Shown piece after piece: positions 47,338 to 59,259 of a stretch of 64,000 bases of DNA (the stretch's first letter is position 1; the number at the start of each line of letters is the position of its first letter). The position numbers and the translations under genes are program-made. The DNA comes from Oscarella lobularis (Eukaryota > Porifera > Homoscleromorpha > Homosclerophorida > Oscarellidae): positions 2,294,001 to 2,358,000 of the forward strand of contig NC_089186.1 of assembly GCF_947507565.1 (NCBI RefSeq), read 5' to 3'. The notes below the pieces were generated by a model. That model did no database searches and was not told the DNA's origin. It worked only from the letters and a program-made list of their open reading frames with translations.

Positions 47338-50300
47338 ATGGGTTCGTTGTTCTCTTCGCCGAAAGAAGACGTCAAGCGACGTGTAAGTCGAGGCTGAGTA
47401 GTGTGATTCGTAGAATGGTTGTTGGCAGAAACGCACTCTGAGAATGATCTCGTCCAAGATCACAAGATTGATCGAGATACTCGCGAAGGAGGGACATCGG
47501 GATGAATTGGAGAGTTTTCTTTCTACAGAAAAAGGATTTCGATCTGAGCAGGTATGGAATGGTCGCGTTTTTCATCGCTGCACAATATTGTATTCTCCTT
47601 TTCGTTAGTACGAATATCTCTTGTCATTATTTCACTATGTGGCGGGAAGAGAGTTTGATTCGGCGGAGGAAGCCGATCAGTGGCTCACTTATGCGATTGT
47701 GCAAAAGAATCAAGACATTGAAATTAAATCAGAATATGTATGAATACGTTTTGGATTGGTAAATAAAATTGATGCGTGGATGCAGGGGGGACTCCGCCCA
47801 CTTCACTGTGCGTGTAAGTGGGGAAATATTTTTGGCGTTGAATGGCTCGTCACTCACGGTGCAAAGGTCAACGTGAAAGACTGGGTATGACTTGGAATTG
47901 ATTTCATATGGTTTCACTCATCATTCTTGTTTTAGTTTGGACGTACGCCATATTGTCATGCCTGTGGAAGTTCCGTTGACACAATGAAGAAAATGGTCTA
48001 TCTCGAAGAACATGGCTACATTTTGTCACCATCTGATATTGTAACAGAATTGATATCAACCCTCTCGCAACGATAACTTTTGATTTATAGGTTTCGGTAG
48101 CTGAAAATCAATTTTCGTCATCTGAAAAAGCAAATGAGATTTTTAATTATCTTGTTAATGAAAAAGGATTGAGTGTCAATGCTATTAATATGGTGATACA
48201 TGATGTGCTTTTTTGCTACATGTGCAATATTTGTAATAGTATGGCTACACTCCTCTGCATTGTGCCTGCGAGTATGGAAACATTTTTGGAATGAAATGGC
48301 TTGTGGAACACAACGCTGATATCAATACCGTCAACGCTGTTAGAAGATTTCACTTGTGATACTTTTATTCTTATTTCATCTTCAGGAGGGCAGAACGCCT
48401 TTTATGTGGGCGTGTTCAAGTTCCATCGATCGTTTAGCGAAAGTTCGCTACTTGGATGAAAAAGGAGCAAACTGTCAAGCAAAATATCACGTGAGATGTT
48501 GTTTATTTGCTACAAATTCAACAAATCACCGTCTTTTTTATTCAGAATGGGAAAACGGCATTGTTTCATGCCACCCGCTTCTCAAAGTGTGAAGATGACG
48601 AAGTGAAAGATGTTCTTCGATATCTTGTCATTGAGAAAGGCATTGATATCAACTCTGTTGATAAGGTCGCATTCTTACGATATTTTGCATTTTTGTTTGT
48701 TAATCCTATTTTTAGGAGGGAAGGACACCCTTATTGTACGCATGTGATCGTTATCCTTCTTTCCTTGTCATTCAGCAACTAATTGAATTAGGAGCTGATG
48801 TCTCTGTCAGAAATAAGGTTAGTCGGAATTCTCATTTCTCAATCGTTCTCTATTCAAATCTTTGTAGTACAAACGAAATGCATTGCATATCGTTGCAAAA
48901 AGCCATTCAAAAGTAGATGCATCAGTTATTGATCTATTGATTAAGAAGGGTGTTGACGTCACGTGTCAAGATCAGGTGACGTGATTTTCTTGTAAATTAG
49001 AGAGAATCTATAAACGTAAATTTCAGAAGGGAAAGACACCTTATGAGGTGGCAAGGAATGGTGAAACAAGAGCTCTCCTTCGACAGCATTACGTACGTCA
49101 TCATTTTGATTCAGTTCCCTTATGTATTTATTTTAATAGGACGCCGCTCGATTTTCCGTTCTTCAACGAGAAACGGTTCGTCCGGATTCAATTAAATTCT
49201 GCGTAGTTGGCAGAGAAATGGCGGGAAAAACGACGTACGTGAATTCTCTTCTTCAACTCAATCAACCCCCACCCAAAGAAAAAGATCGCACACCCGGGGT
49301 TGATATTCATAATTGTGAAAATGAGGAAATTGGCAAAGGATCGTGGTGGGATTTTGGTGCCCAACCCACATTCCACAGCGCACATGGGCTCTTCTTTCAA
49401 AAGTCCAATACAATGTTCAATCTCATTCTTCCAATTCGAAAGGGAGACGAGATGACGTCAGAAAAGAGTCTTCTAGAAGAAGGCCAATTCTGGTGTGCGT
49501 TTGCAAAGGCTTCATTAAGAACGCTTCTGTCTCACGTGACGTCGCTAATTCCATTTATGATAATATTCAATTTAATCGGTTTTGAAGAAAAGGCGGGAAT
49601 CGAAGTGAGTTTCCAGATGAAACGAGTCGCCAGAGAGCTTCAGAAACTATTTGGCAATACGTTCAATATTGAAATTGATCACGTGATCGAAATGGATTGC
49701 AGTAAGAGCACTTCGGTTCGCATGGACGACTGTCGACAGAAACTCAAGAAAATTCGTGAAAAAATGCTAGAGGTAATAACTCAATAATCTAAAAATCAAT
49801 TTGACCCATTTTGGTTTTCACAGGCAGCAGATGGCGTTCCGAAATTATGCCACGAAATTGGGAAGCATCTCTCTATTCCGGACGAAGAGAGAGAACATCC
49901 GTTGGCCTATTTCCTGACAACTGAAGAATTCCAGAAGTGGATTGCTCAAGAGGTCAAACTCTTTCTAAACGAGGACGAGAAAAAAGTGGCCGTTGAATAT
50001 CTTGACTCGTCCGGATTAGTGAGTAATTACTATTAGTTTTGCACTAATTAATTAATATTTTTTAGATTATTAATCTCGGTCGTCGCATCTGTGTTCGACC
50101 TCAGTGGCTGTGTCATAATGTAATCGGTCCTCTTCTCGCTCCTCCCTGGTTTCCAGTCGCCATGCAGACGGGGAAATTGGGGAAGGCGTCAAAGAGCGAC
50201 ATTGAATCAGCTCTGACGGCATTTGAAGACGACCTCATACAGAAGGGCCGTCCATCTGCATTCGTTGTGAAGCCCGACGTTGCAATTGAAGTTCTTCGCT

Positions 50301-51267
50301 ATTTGGATCTGTGCATTGCACTGGAAGACGCCCCAGGAATGTATCAGATTCCCGCTCTTCTCGATGATTCTATTCCTCCCGCCGCCTGGGTTAAAGATTC
50401 GACGCTGGACGTGTATCGTGGTCAACGATACGAGTGCCTCCACTCCGTCGACATCATCTCACCCTCTTCATTCGTCATTCTTCAATGTCGTTGCTCTCGT
50501 CTGACGAACACGAGTCAAAAGCTTTGGAAGGACGGCATCAAATTAGTGAGGATCATTAGCAATAAAGTAATTGAGTGTCTCGTCCAATTGGGACTCAAGA
50601 AGGGACGTCATTGCATTGACGTCATTCTTCGTTGGTCCAGCAAAGTCAAATGTGACGCCGAGGCGAAGAAATTCTTTAATGAGCTAAAATCAATGATTGC
50701 TCAAGCGTGCGACGAAAGAAGTCCGGGAGTTATTCTCAATTGGTTCTATTTAGACAGTTCTCATCTGAAGGAACTTGATAAAGATCCTTCTATTTATTCG
50801 TCAAGTGAGGTTGATCAGAAAGTCAATGAAAAGGCTCTCAATCACCTCTTGTTTTCCACTCGCCCAGAAAGACATCATCGTTCTTCTGTCAGAGATTTAG
50901 TAATCATATCCGGTTTCATTTCAGGTATTTACTAGTCGCGAGTATCTTCTTCTCTTTAATTAACATTTTTTATTCAGTGTCTTTTCCTACTGATGAAGCT
51001 CAGGTGTCTGACGATCTCATCAAAGCCTGCGCTCTCGCCAAAGGATCGTTGTGGCAAAATCTCGGCGTCTCTCTTATCAAAGAAGACGATCTTCACTACA
51101 TTCGCGAGAAGTTTGATCACAACTACGCTCGCATGGTCGAAGTATTGAAGTTGTGGAATAAGGCAGAGTCACCTATAGTGGGCCAGCTCCTAGGATGGTT
51201 TGAGGAGTTTGGAGTGAACCGTATCGCTATCAAATCGAAATATGAATCACTGTGTGGACGTAAGTAG
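47338..51267 (+). CDS. ROCO copy C: ankyrin/Roc/COR/death-domain protein, apparently intact
   Basis: Exon 1 (47338-47382) begins MGSLFSSP, an N-myristoylation pattern (Gly2, Ser6). Ankyrin exons follow (GGLRPLHCAC, FGRTPYCHAC, YGYTPLHCAC, EGRTPFMWAC, NGKTALFHAT, EGRTPLLYAC, KRNALHIVA, KGKTPYEVA). Next come the Roc exon (P-loop GREMAGKTT; WDFGAQPTF; no clear NKxD), COR, and the death domain (ALAKGSLWQNLGVSLI) ending TAG 51265-51267. All donors and acceptors checked are GT-AG and in phase. Known ROCO relatives of this layout (DAPK1) act in cell-death signalling; this gene has no kinase domain. A myristoylated, membrane-tethered cytosolic sensor is inferred. Confidence 0.87.
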
Positions 51268-51497
51268 ACATCATCTTTTTTTTATCTTTTTCGTTTTCTG
51301 GCTGGCTTGGACGTTGCAGACTTTTTAATGTCTTATTTTTATACGTTTTTATCTTTAGAAGACGAAGTTCAGTGAGACGAATGGAAACATGAAAAATCTG
51401 TGTGCTCAATTAAATGAATCAATGCAGGTTATTTAGCGCGCTTTTGCTCATTTCGCTTCTTCGCGTTTTCGTTCGATTTTTGATACAAGAGAGGGTG

Positions 51498-52045
51498 ATG
51501 TTCAAGCGGAAATCGACGCGACGACAAGACAAACTGCCAACGGAAGTACGCATCAGCAAGGTGAGGCCTCATCGAGAGAAAACACGAGCCAAAAACATGG
51601 AATCCCACCTCCAGGAAGAAATCCCATTGGCTCAATCCGATTTCAACCAATCGAAAATCGCCGAAATACAAGGCCGCTTCCAGGGAGGATGCGTAAGCTT
51701 CTCGCGGGGGTCCCCATTCGTGGAAAAAAATGGAAGCGCGTGCATTTCCGCACAGACGCTCCTAGTTCCGGGCCGAATTTTCATCCGCGAAGGAACCCTA
51801 CTCAAAGTCTGTCGCCGCGGTCCAAAGCCGCGACACTTCTTCCTCTTCAACGACGTTTTGGTAAGAAAAGAACGAGTGGGCGTGGCCCGATTATTTGAAA
51901 ATGTCTTTGTAGGTTTATGGGACGGTATTGTCACGTGATCATCACCTTGGGTCAGATGTCCGTCTCGTCTGAGTGCCATTTTCTACCTCAGGTCTATTCC
52001 ATAGATGAGAGTCAAATTGATGAGCGGTTGGGTAGGAAAATAAAT
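51498..52045 (+). pseudogene. Phafin-like copy 2, truncated inside the PH domain
   Basis: The N-terminal exons are as in copy 1 (MFKRKSTRRQDKL, LLVPGRIFIREG). It then continues to SQIDERLG and stops matching at about 52045. A segment found in the other copies (GGTCATTACGCTCAGCAACACGTG) is shortened to GTGATCATCACC, removing part of a PH strand. The FYVE exons are absent; unrelated sequence leading to the Ig-kinase gene follows. Confidence 0.8.
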
Positions 52046-52697
52046 GAAGTTCAATTTATTTAATTATATATTTGAAAAAAGAACTTCAGACATGCCTATA
52101 CGTGATAACAGCATGACTCAAAATTGCAAACGCAATCACTGTTCACACAAAAACGAGAGAGTGCGCGAGTGGATGAATTCGCCGCCCGCGCTACGAAACA
52201 CTGACAGAAGAGTTTCGAAAGCTAAAATGTCCTCTTATTCATTCCAATCTTACATTAGAGACAGTAGAGTCGCAATGGTCAAACGGAAAGAGTAGAGGAC
52301 ACGTGACGAGTGTTGACTGGCCCTTCAGAAATTTGTCTTATTTAGAAAATCAGTTCAAACGTGCGTTTCACCTCATACGGACGGCAGCGCAGCGAGTTTT
52401 TGAGCACACTTTTCTGTGTGTCCCAACTAAGACAGACGTCCATAAAAAGGAACAATAATGCGCAATTCTCACATCGCTTTCGACTTCTCTTGTCGCTTTC
52501 AATTGAGCGTCGGTTTGCGAGGCGACGCGTGCTCTCGTAATAGAGAACCTGCTCCAACCGAATTGACCCGCTGCGTTGCCTGAAGGAGACGGAAGGAGAG
52601 AGACGTCGCTCTACTCGCGCGCATGCTCACGTTTTTCAACTCATGCTCATAGCGCATGCTCACGTTTTCATCTCATAACGGTCGAGCGGAGCGTGAA
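52046..52697 (+). other. Non-array DNA upstream of the Ig-kinase gene
   Basis: The sequence matches no array copy. No clear exon is seen, although an 83-codon open frame (52044-52295) exists. Close to the gene the 17-bp GCGCATGCTCACGTTTT occurs twice (52619 and 52653) as a direct repeat, likely in the promoter region. Confidence 0.4.
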
Positions 52698-54847
52698 ATG
52701 GACGACCTAACCCAAAATTTCGACGCGATGGAAATAGCGAAAAAAGCGATAGCACGAGCTGAAGCGGCCGAACGAGAAGCTGAAGCCGAACGAGCCGGAC
52801 GAGTAAAGGCCGAACGAGAAGCTGAAGCCGAACGAGCCGAACGAGCAAAGGCCGAACGAGAAGCTGAAACCCGACGAGCCGAAGCTGAAGCCGAACGAGC
52901 CGAACGAGCAAAGGCCGAACGAGAAGCTGAAACCCGACGAGCCGAAGCTGAAGCCGAACGAGCCGAACGAGTAAAGGCCGAACGAAAAGCTGAAGACGCG
53001 GAACGACAAGTTGAAGCCGAACGAGCCGAGCGAGAACGAGCAAAACGTGCTGGAAAGGACAAAGAGCAGATCAAAGATGGCGCCCGAGGTCAGTTTATTT
53101 ATTTATTTTTTTTTATGCTATGGCGCAATTCTAGAATGGAAGATTATTGACAATCCCACTGACTGTGGAGCAAGCTGGGACGAAAATGTCATTCTTCGTT
53201 TTCATTGTTCAGGTTCAAACGTCCGTTACCAATGGGAGCACAATGCGACGAAGAAAAAAGCGAAACAGCACTGGAAAGATGTCGAACAAGGTAACAATTC
53301 CACACTGAAATTGATTTTGCGGAGGAAGGAAGACTTCGGATTATATCGCTGCATTGCTCGGAGAATCGACCAATCGGAAGCTCTCACTTCCAATCTGGTT
53401 GAAATTACGTGTTCGGTATGATAATGGAATAATTTATGTGTCTTCATTGACTAATTTTTTTTAGAATACGCTTTTGTCGCCAGGGGATGTATCATCAACT
53501 AAGGATTCTCATGACGTATTTTCAAAGCATTTCCTAACTGTATCCAAGTTTGCTGCCTCATACTCGGATGCATTTCTTCCATTCTTTTGGGACGACAACG
53601 ACGATTCAGAGCTTGACTTGCTCTCTGCTGACTGTCTTGTCCATATAGACTTTGATGCCAGTGATGGGGACATCAGCAATTCTCTCAAGGACGTCTTTTC
53701 TCAATGGCTGATACGTCATGATCTGGATCACTTTATTGAAGTAGACGCTCAGGATGTAGCTGCCAAAGACATAGGTACTGTGTCTTTCGGGGTGGGCGGA
53801 CATTCGGCCAGAGCTGATGTCACTTTTCGTCTTAAAAGCAACAGGGCAGTCCGTATTGGCACAGGCGAAGTGAAAACACCCCGTTGTGCAGGAGATCCTG
53901 TTTTTCAATTTCTTCAATATGTGTACATCGTACGACGCTTCCTTTCTGCCAGTGGCCCTCTTGCCGCTGTTGAGGGCTACTTTCCCTGCTTTGGCTTTAC
54001 ATTACAAAGAAATCTGCTATCAATTTTTGCAGCTATTGTTGTTTATGATGAAAATGAAGGCAACCCATTCATGCACCAAATGACGAAAACGAAGATGGCG
54101 TACACACACCTGGCGTCTGTCCTCTGTGACGTCCTTCATAAAGTTCAAGTGGCTCGTGTGCTTGGAAAGTGGCTTGAAGGACTGAAGAGGCTGGTAGCTG
54201 TCTATCAAGGGAACGATCTGATGATGTATCCTTCTGTCACTAGCTACAAAAACGGTTCAATGCGTTCGTTTGAATACAAGGAATGCTATAAAGGAATGAC
54301 TTTCAAGGCTAAAGAAAAAGGAAGTAGCGAGAAGGAGAAACCAATTGTCGTCAAGTTCACCGCTTTGCAGTATGGTGAAAAGGCACACGCTCATTTGTCT
54401 GAGCTTGATCCACCTCTCGCACCAAGACTGCTTTGCGTTGATAAACACGCGGGAAAGACAATGATAGTCATGGACGAAGTTTCAGACGCTTCTCCCCTTT
54501 CTGAACTTTCAGACGATTACCTGGAGGAACATAAGGCTGCAGTGATCGAGGCTCTGGAAGTCGCAATGAAATCTTTGGGTTCCACTGACTTTGTTCACGG
54601 AGACCTTAGAAGACCAAATATCATGTACAACGAGAATACTCAACGCATTACGTTGATTGATTTTGAGCTGGCTGGAAAGGAAAGAGAAGTTTTCTATCCG
54701 CTGGAAATGAGAACGGGCATTGGATGGTCAAAAGCAGTCGAAGACAAATTGCGCGTCATGAAAACCACAAAGATTCCGGTGACGATTACGAAGGAAGATG
54801 ATGCCTCCAATCTTCAGAACATTATTGACGAACTCAATAAACTTTGA
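52698..54847 (+). CDS. Coiled coil + Ig-like domain + PD-(D/E)XK-like region + atypical protein kinase
   Basis: Three exons in phase: 52698-53088, 53135-53415 and 53465-54847 (about 684 residues). Exon 1 is a highly charged helix of Glu/Ala/Arg/Lys repeats. Exon 2 is an Ig-like domain (VILRFHCSG, YQWEHN, DFGLYRC) with no signal peptide before it. Exon 3 starts with an alpha/beta domain carrying HSARADVTF, then 10 residues later GTGEVKTP, a D...ExK arrangement typical of restriction-endonuclease-like folds. It ends in a kinase-like domain with PIVVKFTAL (Lys), FVHGDLRRPNIMYN (HxDxxxxN) and LIDFELAG (DFG position). The pairing of a nuclease-like fold and such a kinase resembles Crinkler-type effector proteins of eukaryotes; adding an Ig domain is unusual. 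Function is unknown; a defence or conflict role is inference only. Confidence 0.8.
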
Positions 54848-55430
54848 ACTTATGCATGTTAAATTATCCTCTTCTTGTGTAAATATCTCTCATGGCATTG
54901 TGTAATTATCTTCTCCTTTTGTATCTCTTATGGCTTTGTGTAATAATTACCTATCCTCTCCTTTTTGTATCTCTCATGGCATTGTGTAATTATCAGGTGT
55001 TTCACTGTATCAGGCAATAGCGGGTGTTAAAAATTTTCTACAACCGCTACCCATGAAAGTAGCTCGTAGCACAGTATAAGTATCCTCAAAATGATGGATA
55101 TTAGTCAATGCAGACATAAAACTTTTCCCTGCTTTTAGTGCGCAAACCACGCCCACTTCTCGAAAAGGCCCTTTGAATGAAAAGTGGTATGTCTCGCAAA
55201 AAGCGTTTTTTCCCCGAACACCTGGGCGCGCGGGGCTTTGCCAGCGCGCGCCCTTGTCGGGAGGGGCTCTAAAACGTGATCGGCCATTCTGCAAGTGTCT
55301 GCCTGCCTGCCTGCCTGCCTTATTCAAAGGGGTGCCACAACAAGGCGGCGGGGTTTCAGGCTGCGAGCGATTGAACAAGTGACTCCAAATTTCCGAGTGA
55401 GAATAACGGAATAATCGGCACTTAATTAAA
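54848..55430 (+). other. Intergenic DNA after the Ig-kinase gene
   Basis: From 54860 to 54990 a segment with TTGTATCTCTCATGGCATTGTGTAATTATC recurs about three times (each unit 45-55 bp, broken here into its shorter motifs TATCTCTCATGGC and TTGTGTAAT). A CTGC tetranucleotide run stands at 55300-55320. No gene is supported. The array resumes at about 55420. Confidence 0.6.
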
Positions 55431-55511
55431 TGAATCAATGCAGGTTATTTAGCGCGCTTTGGATCATTGTCGTCTTTTCTGTTTTCTTTCGATTTTGACA
55501 CAGAGAAGGCG

Positions 55512-57759
55512 ATGTTCAAGCGGAAATCGACGCGACGACAAGACAAACTGCCAACGGAAGTACGCATCAGCAAGGTGAAGCCTCATCGAGAGGAAACACG
55601 AGCCAAAAACATGGAATCCCAACTCCAGGAAGAAATCCCATTGGCTCAATCCGATTTCAACCAATCGAAAATCGCCGAAATACAAGGCCGCTTCCAGGGA
55701 GGATGCGTAAGCTTCTCGCGGGGGCCCCCATTCGTGGAAAAAAATGGAAGCTTGTGCATTTCCGCGCAGACGCTCCTAGTTCCGGGCCGAATTTTCATCC
55801 GCGAAGGAACCCTACTCAAAGTGTGTCGCCGCGGTCCAAAGCCACGACACTTCTTCCTCTTCAACGACGTTTTGGTAAGAAAAGAACGAGTGGGCGTGGC
55901 CCGATTAGTTCTCTTTGAAAAATGGCTTTATGTAGGTTTATGGGACGGTATTGTCACGTGGTCATTACGCTCAGCAACACGTGCTCACTTTGGATCAGAT
56001 GTCCGTTTCATCTGAGTGTCATTTTATGCCTCAGGTCTATTCCATAGACGAAAGTCAAATCGATGAGCATTTGGGTAGGAAAATAAATAATGTTTTTATT
56101 TATTTATTGGGTTATTTATAGATACTGATAATGCTTTTCAAATTAATCACACCGATAAATCGTTTCACGTTTTCGCGCCGAATTTGAGCGACAAGAACAA
56201 TTGGCTATCGAATTTGAAAAAATTCATGGCAAAAGCGCAAAAAGGCCAAGGTCTAGAATTAATTAAAACTCATAATAAATCTTTTTAATTAATTAATAAT
56301 TTTAGAAAATATCCAACTTGTGACTCGCGCTGTTTGGGTTCCGGACGGAAAAGTCACGGAATGCATGGTCTGTCGAAAAGCGAAATTCTCGACATTCAAT
56401 AGAAAGGTACAAATAAAAAATTGATTCTAATAATTAATCTTTTTATTTTAGCATCACTGTCGCAACTGTGGCAAAGTCGTCTGCTCCGCGTGTTCGAGTC
56501 ACAAAGTCGATCTAGTCGTCTTCCAAGGCAAGACGCCAAAACCGGGCGACGAGCGTCTCGAACGCGTCTGCAACGAATGCTACAACTCGCTCGAGAAAAA
56601 ATCAGCCAACACAAAAGGCAAGACAAATAAATAAATAAATAACGATTAACGCTTGGACACGTGTAGCAGAAGACGTTACTTCTCCTAAATCGATTACAAT
56701 AGTAGATGCGAGACCCATGGCTTCATCCAAGGTAATGATTGCATAGTTAGGGGAGGGGGAGCATTGAGTGGGATTCTATTGCGATTTGGTCGCCGTATGG
56801 ACTTGGGATGGTCGCCTAATTAGGAGGAAGTCCGGCTTCCCGGAATTTATTTCTTTATAGAAACCCGATCGTCCTCCGCCGCCCGCCGCCTCCGCTGATG
56901 ACGTCAAGACGGGTGCGTCTTTGTGAAATTCAATTTGAGGTTTGATCATTTTATATTTTGTGGATAGGAAAGGGTGTTAATGATTCGGGTGATGACGTCA
57001 CTTCGTCGGATTCCGACGATTCCGATCGATTGGATGACGACGATAGAGAGGAGTTGAAGACGACGCGTCGAGCGTCGCTTCTCTGTGGAACGTCATGGGA
57101 ACCAAGTCCGTATTCAAAATAAATATATATATGCTTTTATTTTTATTGGTTTTTAGGTGGGGAGGGTGAGACGATTCCACGCGCTCCTCCACGAAAGAAG
57201 AAACAGGCGAAAGAGGAACAGGTAATAAGAGGGTGGGTAAATTATTGATTCAATAACGAAATTAATTAACAGGAGGAGGACGCGAGGATTTGCGTCAAAT
57301 GTGATAAGAAGGTTATTTTAGGACGTGGAATGACGTAGATTCGCTAATTTTGAAGTGTAGCTCAAAATCGGCGAATTCGGATTTCTCGACAAGAATTGCT
57401 ACTGCAAGGAACACTTCAAGGCGAAATACGAAGAAATGCAAGAAGATAAACCAGCTGAAAAACCCGTCCCCAAACCGCGACCAAGAAAAGAAAAATCCGA
57501 AGGGGGAGACGAAGAAAACGAGTAAGTGCACTCGTACAGTAGTCAGCGTGTTTATTGTTTAGAGAAGGTCGCGTTCCCTCAGGCGTCCCGGCGATAGAAT
57601 TGCTGATGAGGAGGCGGAGGGGGATAATAGTGTTAGCCAGGGCGGCGAAGACGCGCGGAAGCCCACGGCTGGACGCCTACGAAAGCCAAATCGATTCAAG
57701 GTGAAGAAAGTAGAGGAGGAGGAGAACGTCGAGGAAAAAGAGGTAAGGGGGGAATTTTT
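55512..57759 (+). CDS. Phafin-like PH-FYVE protein, copy 3, longest form with LIM-like C-terminal finger
   Basis: PH and FYVE exons are as in copy 1 and intact (AVWVPDGKVTECMVC, RKHHCRNCGKVVC). After the acidic tail and SWEP, further exons follow in phase: 57158-57221 (IPRAPPRKKKQAKEEQ), 57274-57312 (ICVKCDKK) and 57361-57521 (LKIGEFGFLDKNCYCKEHF), which together look like the second zinc module of a LIM domain. A Lys/Glu-rich exon ends at 57742 (donor GTAAGG). One or two more acidic exons (57790-57862, then 57919 onward: PETGESEP) probably belong to the same gene, but their phase could not be fixed. This is likely the least altered copy and shows what the others have lost. Confidence 0.75.
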
Positions 57760-57947
57760 TCAGAGGATTTTTTGGGAGAGAGAGTTTTGATGAGGTGGTT
57801 ACTGAGACTGGGGAGTCAGATGAGAAACCCAAGGAGTCGTCTGAGGGAAATCTTTTGCTGGAAGTGAGGAAATCATTTCTCGTGATTTTTTTTCTTAGAG
57901 TATTGACTATATATAGGTGGCTCCTGAGACTGGCGAGTCCGAACCCG

Positions 57948-59218
57948 CGCAGTCCAAAGCCACGACACTTCTTCCTCTTCAACGACGTTTTGGTAAGAAA
58001 AGAGCGAATGGGCGTGGCCCGATTATAGTTCTCTTTGAAAATGTCTTAATTAATTATAGGTTTATGGGACGGTATTGTCACGTGGTCATTACGCTCAGCA
58101 ACACGTGCTCACTTTGGATCAGATGTCCGTTTCATCTGAGTGTCATTTTATGCCTCAGGTCTATTCCATAGACGAAAGTCAAATCGATGAGCATTTGGGT
58201 AGGAAAATAAATAATGTTTAATTAATTAATTTATTTATTGGGTTATTTATAGATACTGATAATGCTTTTCAAATTAATCACACCAATAAATCGTTTCACG
58301 TTTTCGCGCCGAATTTGAGCGACAAGAACAATTGGCTATCGAATTTGAAAAAATTCATGGCGAAAGCGCAAAAAGGCCAAGGTCAAGAATTAATTAAAAC
58401 TCATAAATCTTTCTAATAATTAATAATTTTAGAAAATATCCAACTTGTGACTCGCGCTGGGTCCCGGACGGAAAAGTCACGGAATGCATGGTCTGTCGAA
58501 AAGCGAAATTCTCAACATTCAATAGAAAGGTTCACATAAAAAATTGATTCTATTAATTAATCTTTTTATTTTAGCATCACTGTCGCAATTGTGGCAAAGT
58601 CGTCTGCTCCGCGTGTTCAAGTCACAAAGTCGATCTAGTCGTCTTCCAAGGCAAGACGCTGAAACCGGGCGACGAACGTCTCGAACGCGTCTGCAACGAA
58701 TGCTACAACTCGCTCGAGAAAAAATCAACCAACACAAAAGGCAAGATAAATAAATAAATAACGATTAACGCTTCTATTGTCTCTTGGACACGTGTAGCAG
58801 AAGACGTTACTTCTCCTAAATCGATTACAATCGTGGATGCGAGACCCATGGCTTCATCCAAGGTAATGATTGCATAGTTATGGAGGGGGGGCATTGAGTG
58901 GGATTCTATTGCGATTTCGTTGCCGTATGGTCGCCTAATTAGGAGGGGGAGGAAGTCCGGCTTCCCGGAATTTATTTTTTATAGAAACCCGATCGTCCTC
59001 CGCCGCCCGCCGCTTCCGCCTCCGCCTCCGCTGATGACGTCAAGACGGGTGCGTCTTTGAAATTGAATTTGAGGTCTAAATATATTTGGTGGATAGGAAA
59101 GGGAGTCGATGATTCGGGTGATGACGTCACTTCGTCGGATTCCGACGATTCCAATCGATTGGACGACGATGATAGGGAGGACATGGGAACCAAGTACGTA
59201 TTCAAAATAAATATATAT
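57948..59218 (+). pseudogene. Phafin-like copy 4, headless and frameshifted
   Basis: The copy begins abruptly at AGTCCAAAGCCACGACACTTC, in the middle of the PH exon, directly after the acidic exon of copy 3. The N-terminal exons are missing. In the FYVE exon four bases are deleted (CGCGCTGGGTCCCGG against CGCGCTGTTTGGGTCCCGG in copy 1), shifting the frame at the WxxD motif. The acidic tail is also shortened (GGGAGGACATGGGAACC). SET relic D follows. Confidence 0.85.
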
Positions 59219-59259
59219 GCTTTTTTTATTGGTTTTTTGACGTCATAATAAATAAATAG

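Noticed and set aside
52660-53043. Antisense Leu/Val/Arg-rich and Phe/Ser-rich open frames opposite the coiled-coil exon
   Set aside because: They are shadows of the Glu/Ala/Arg codon repeats on the plus strand.
53606-53917. Horizontal transfer of the nuclease/kinase gene from bacteria
   Set aside because: The gene has typical short introns and the local base composition, and an Ig exon; sequence alone gives no sign of recent transfer.
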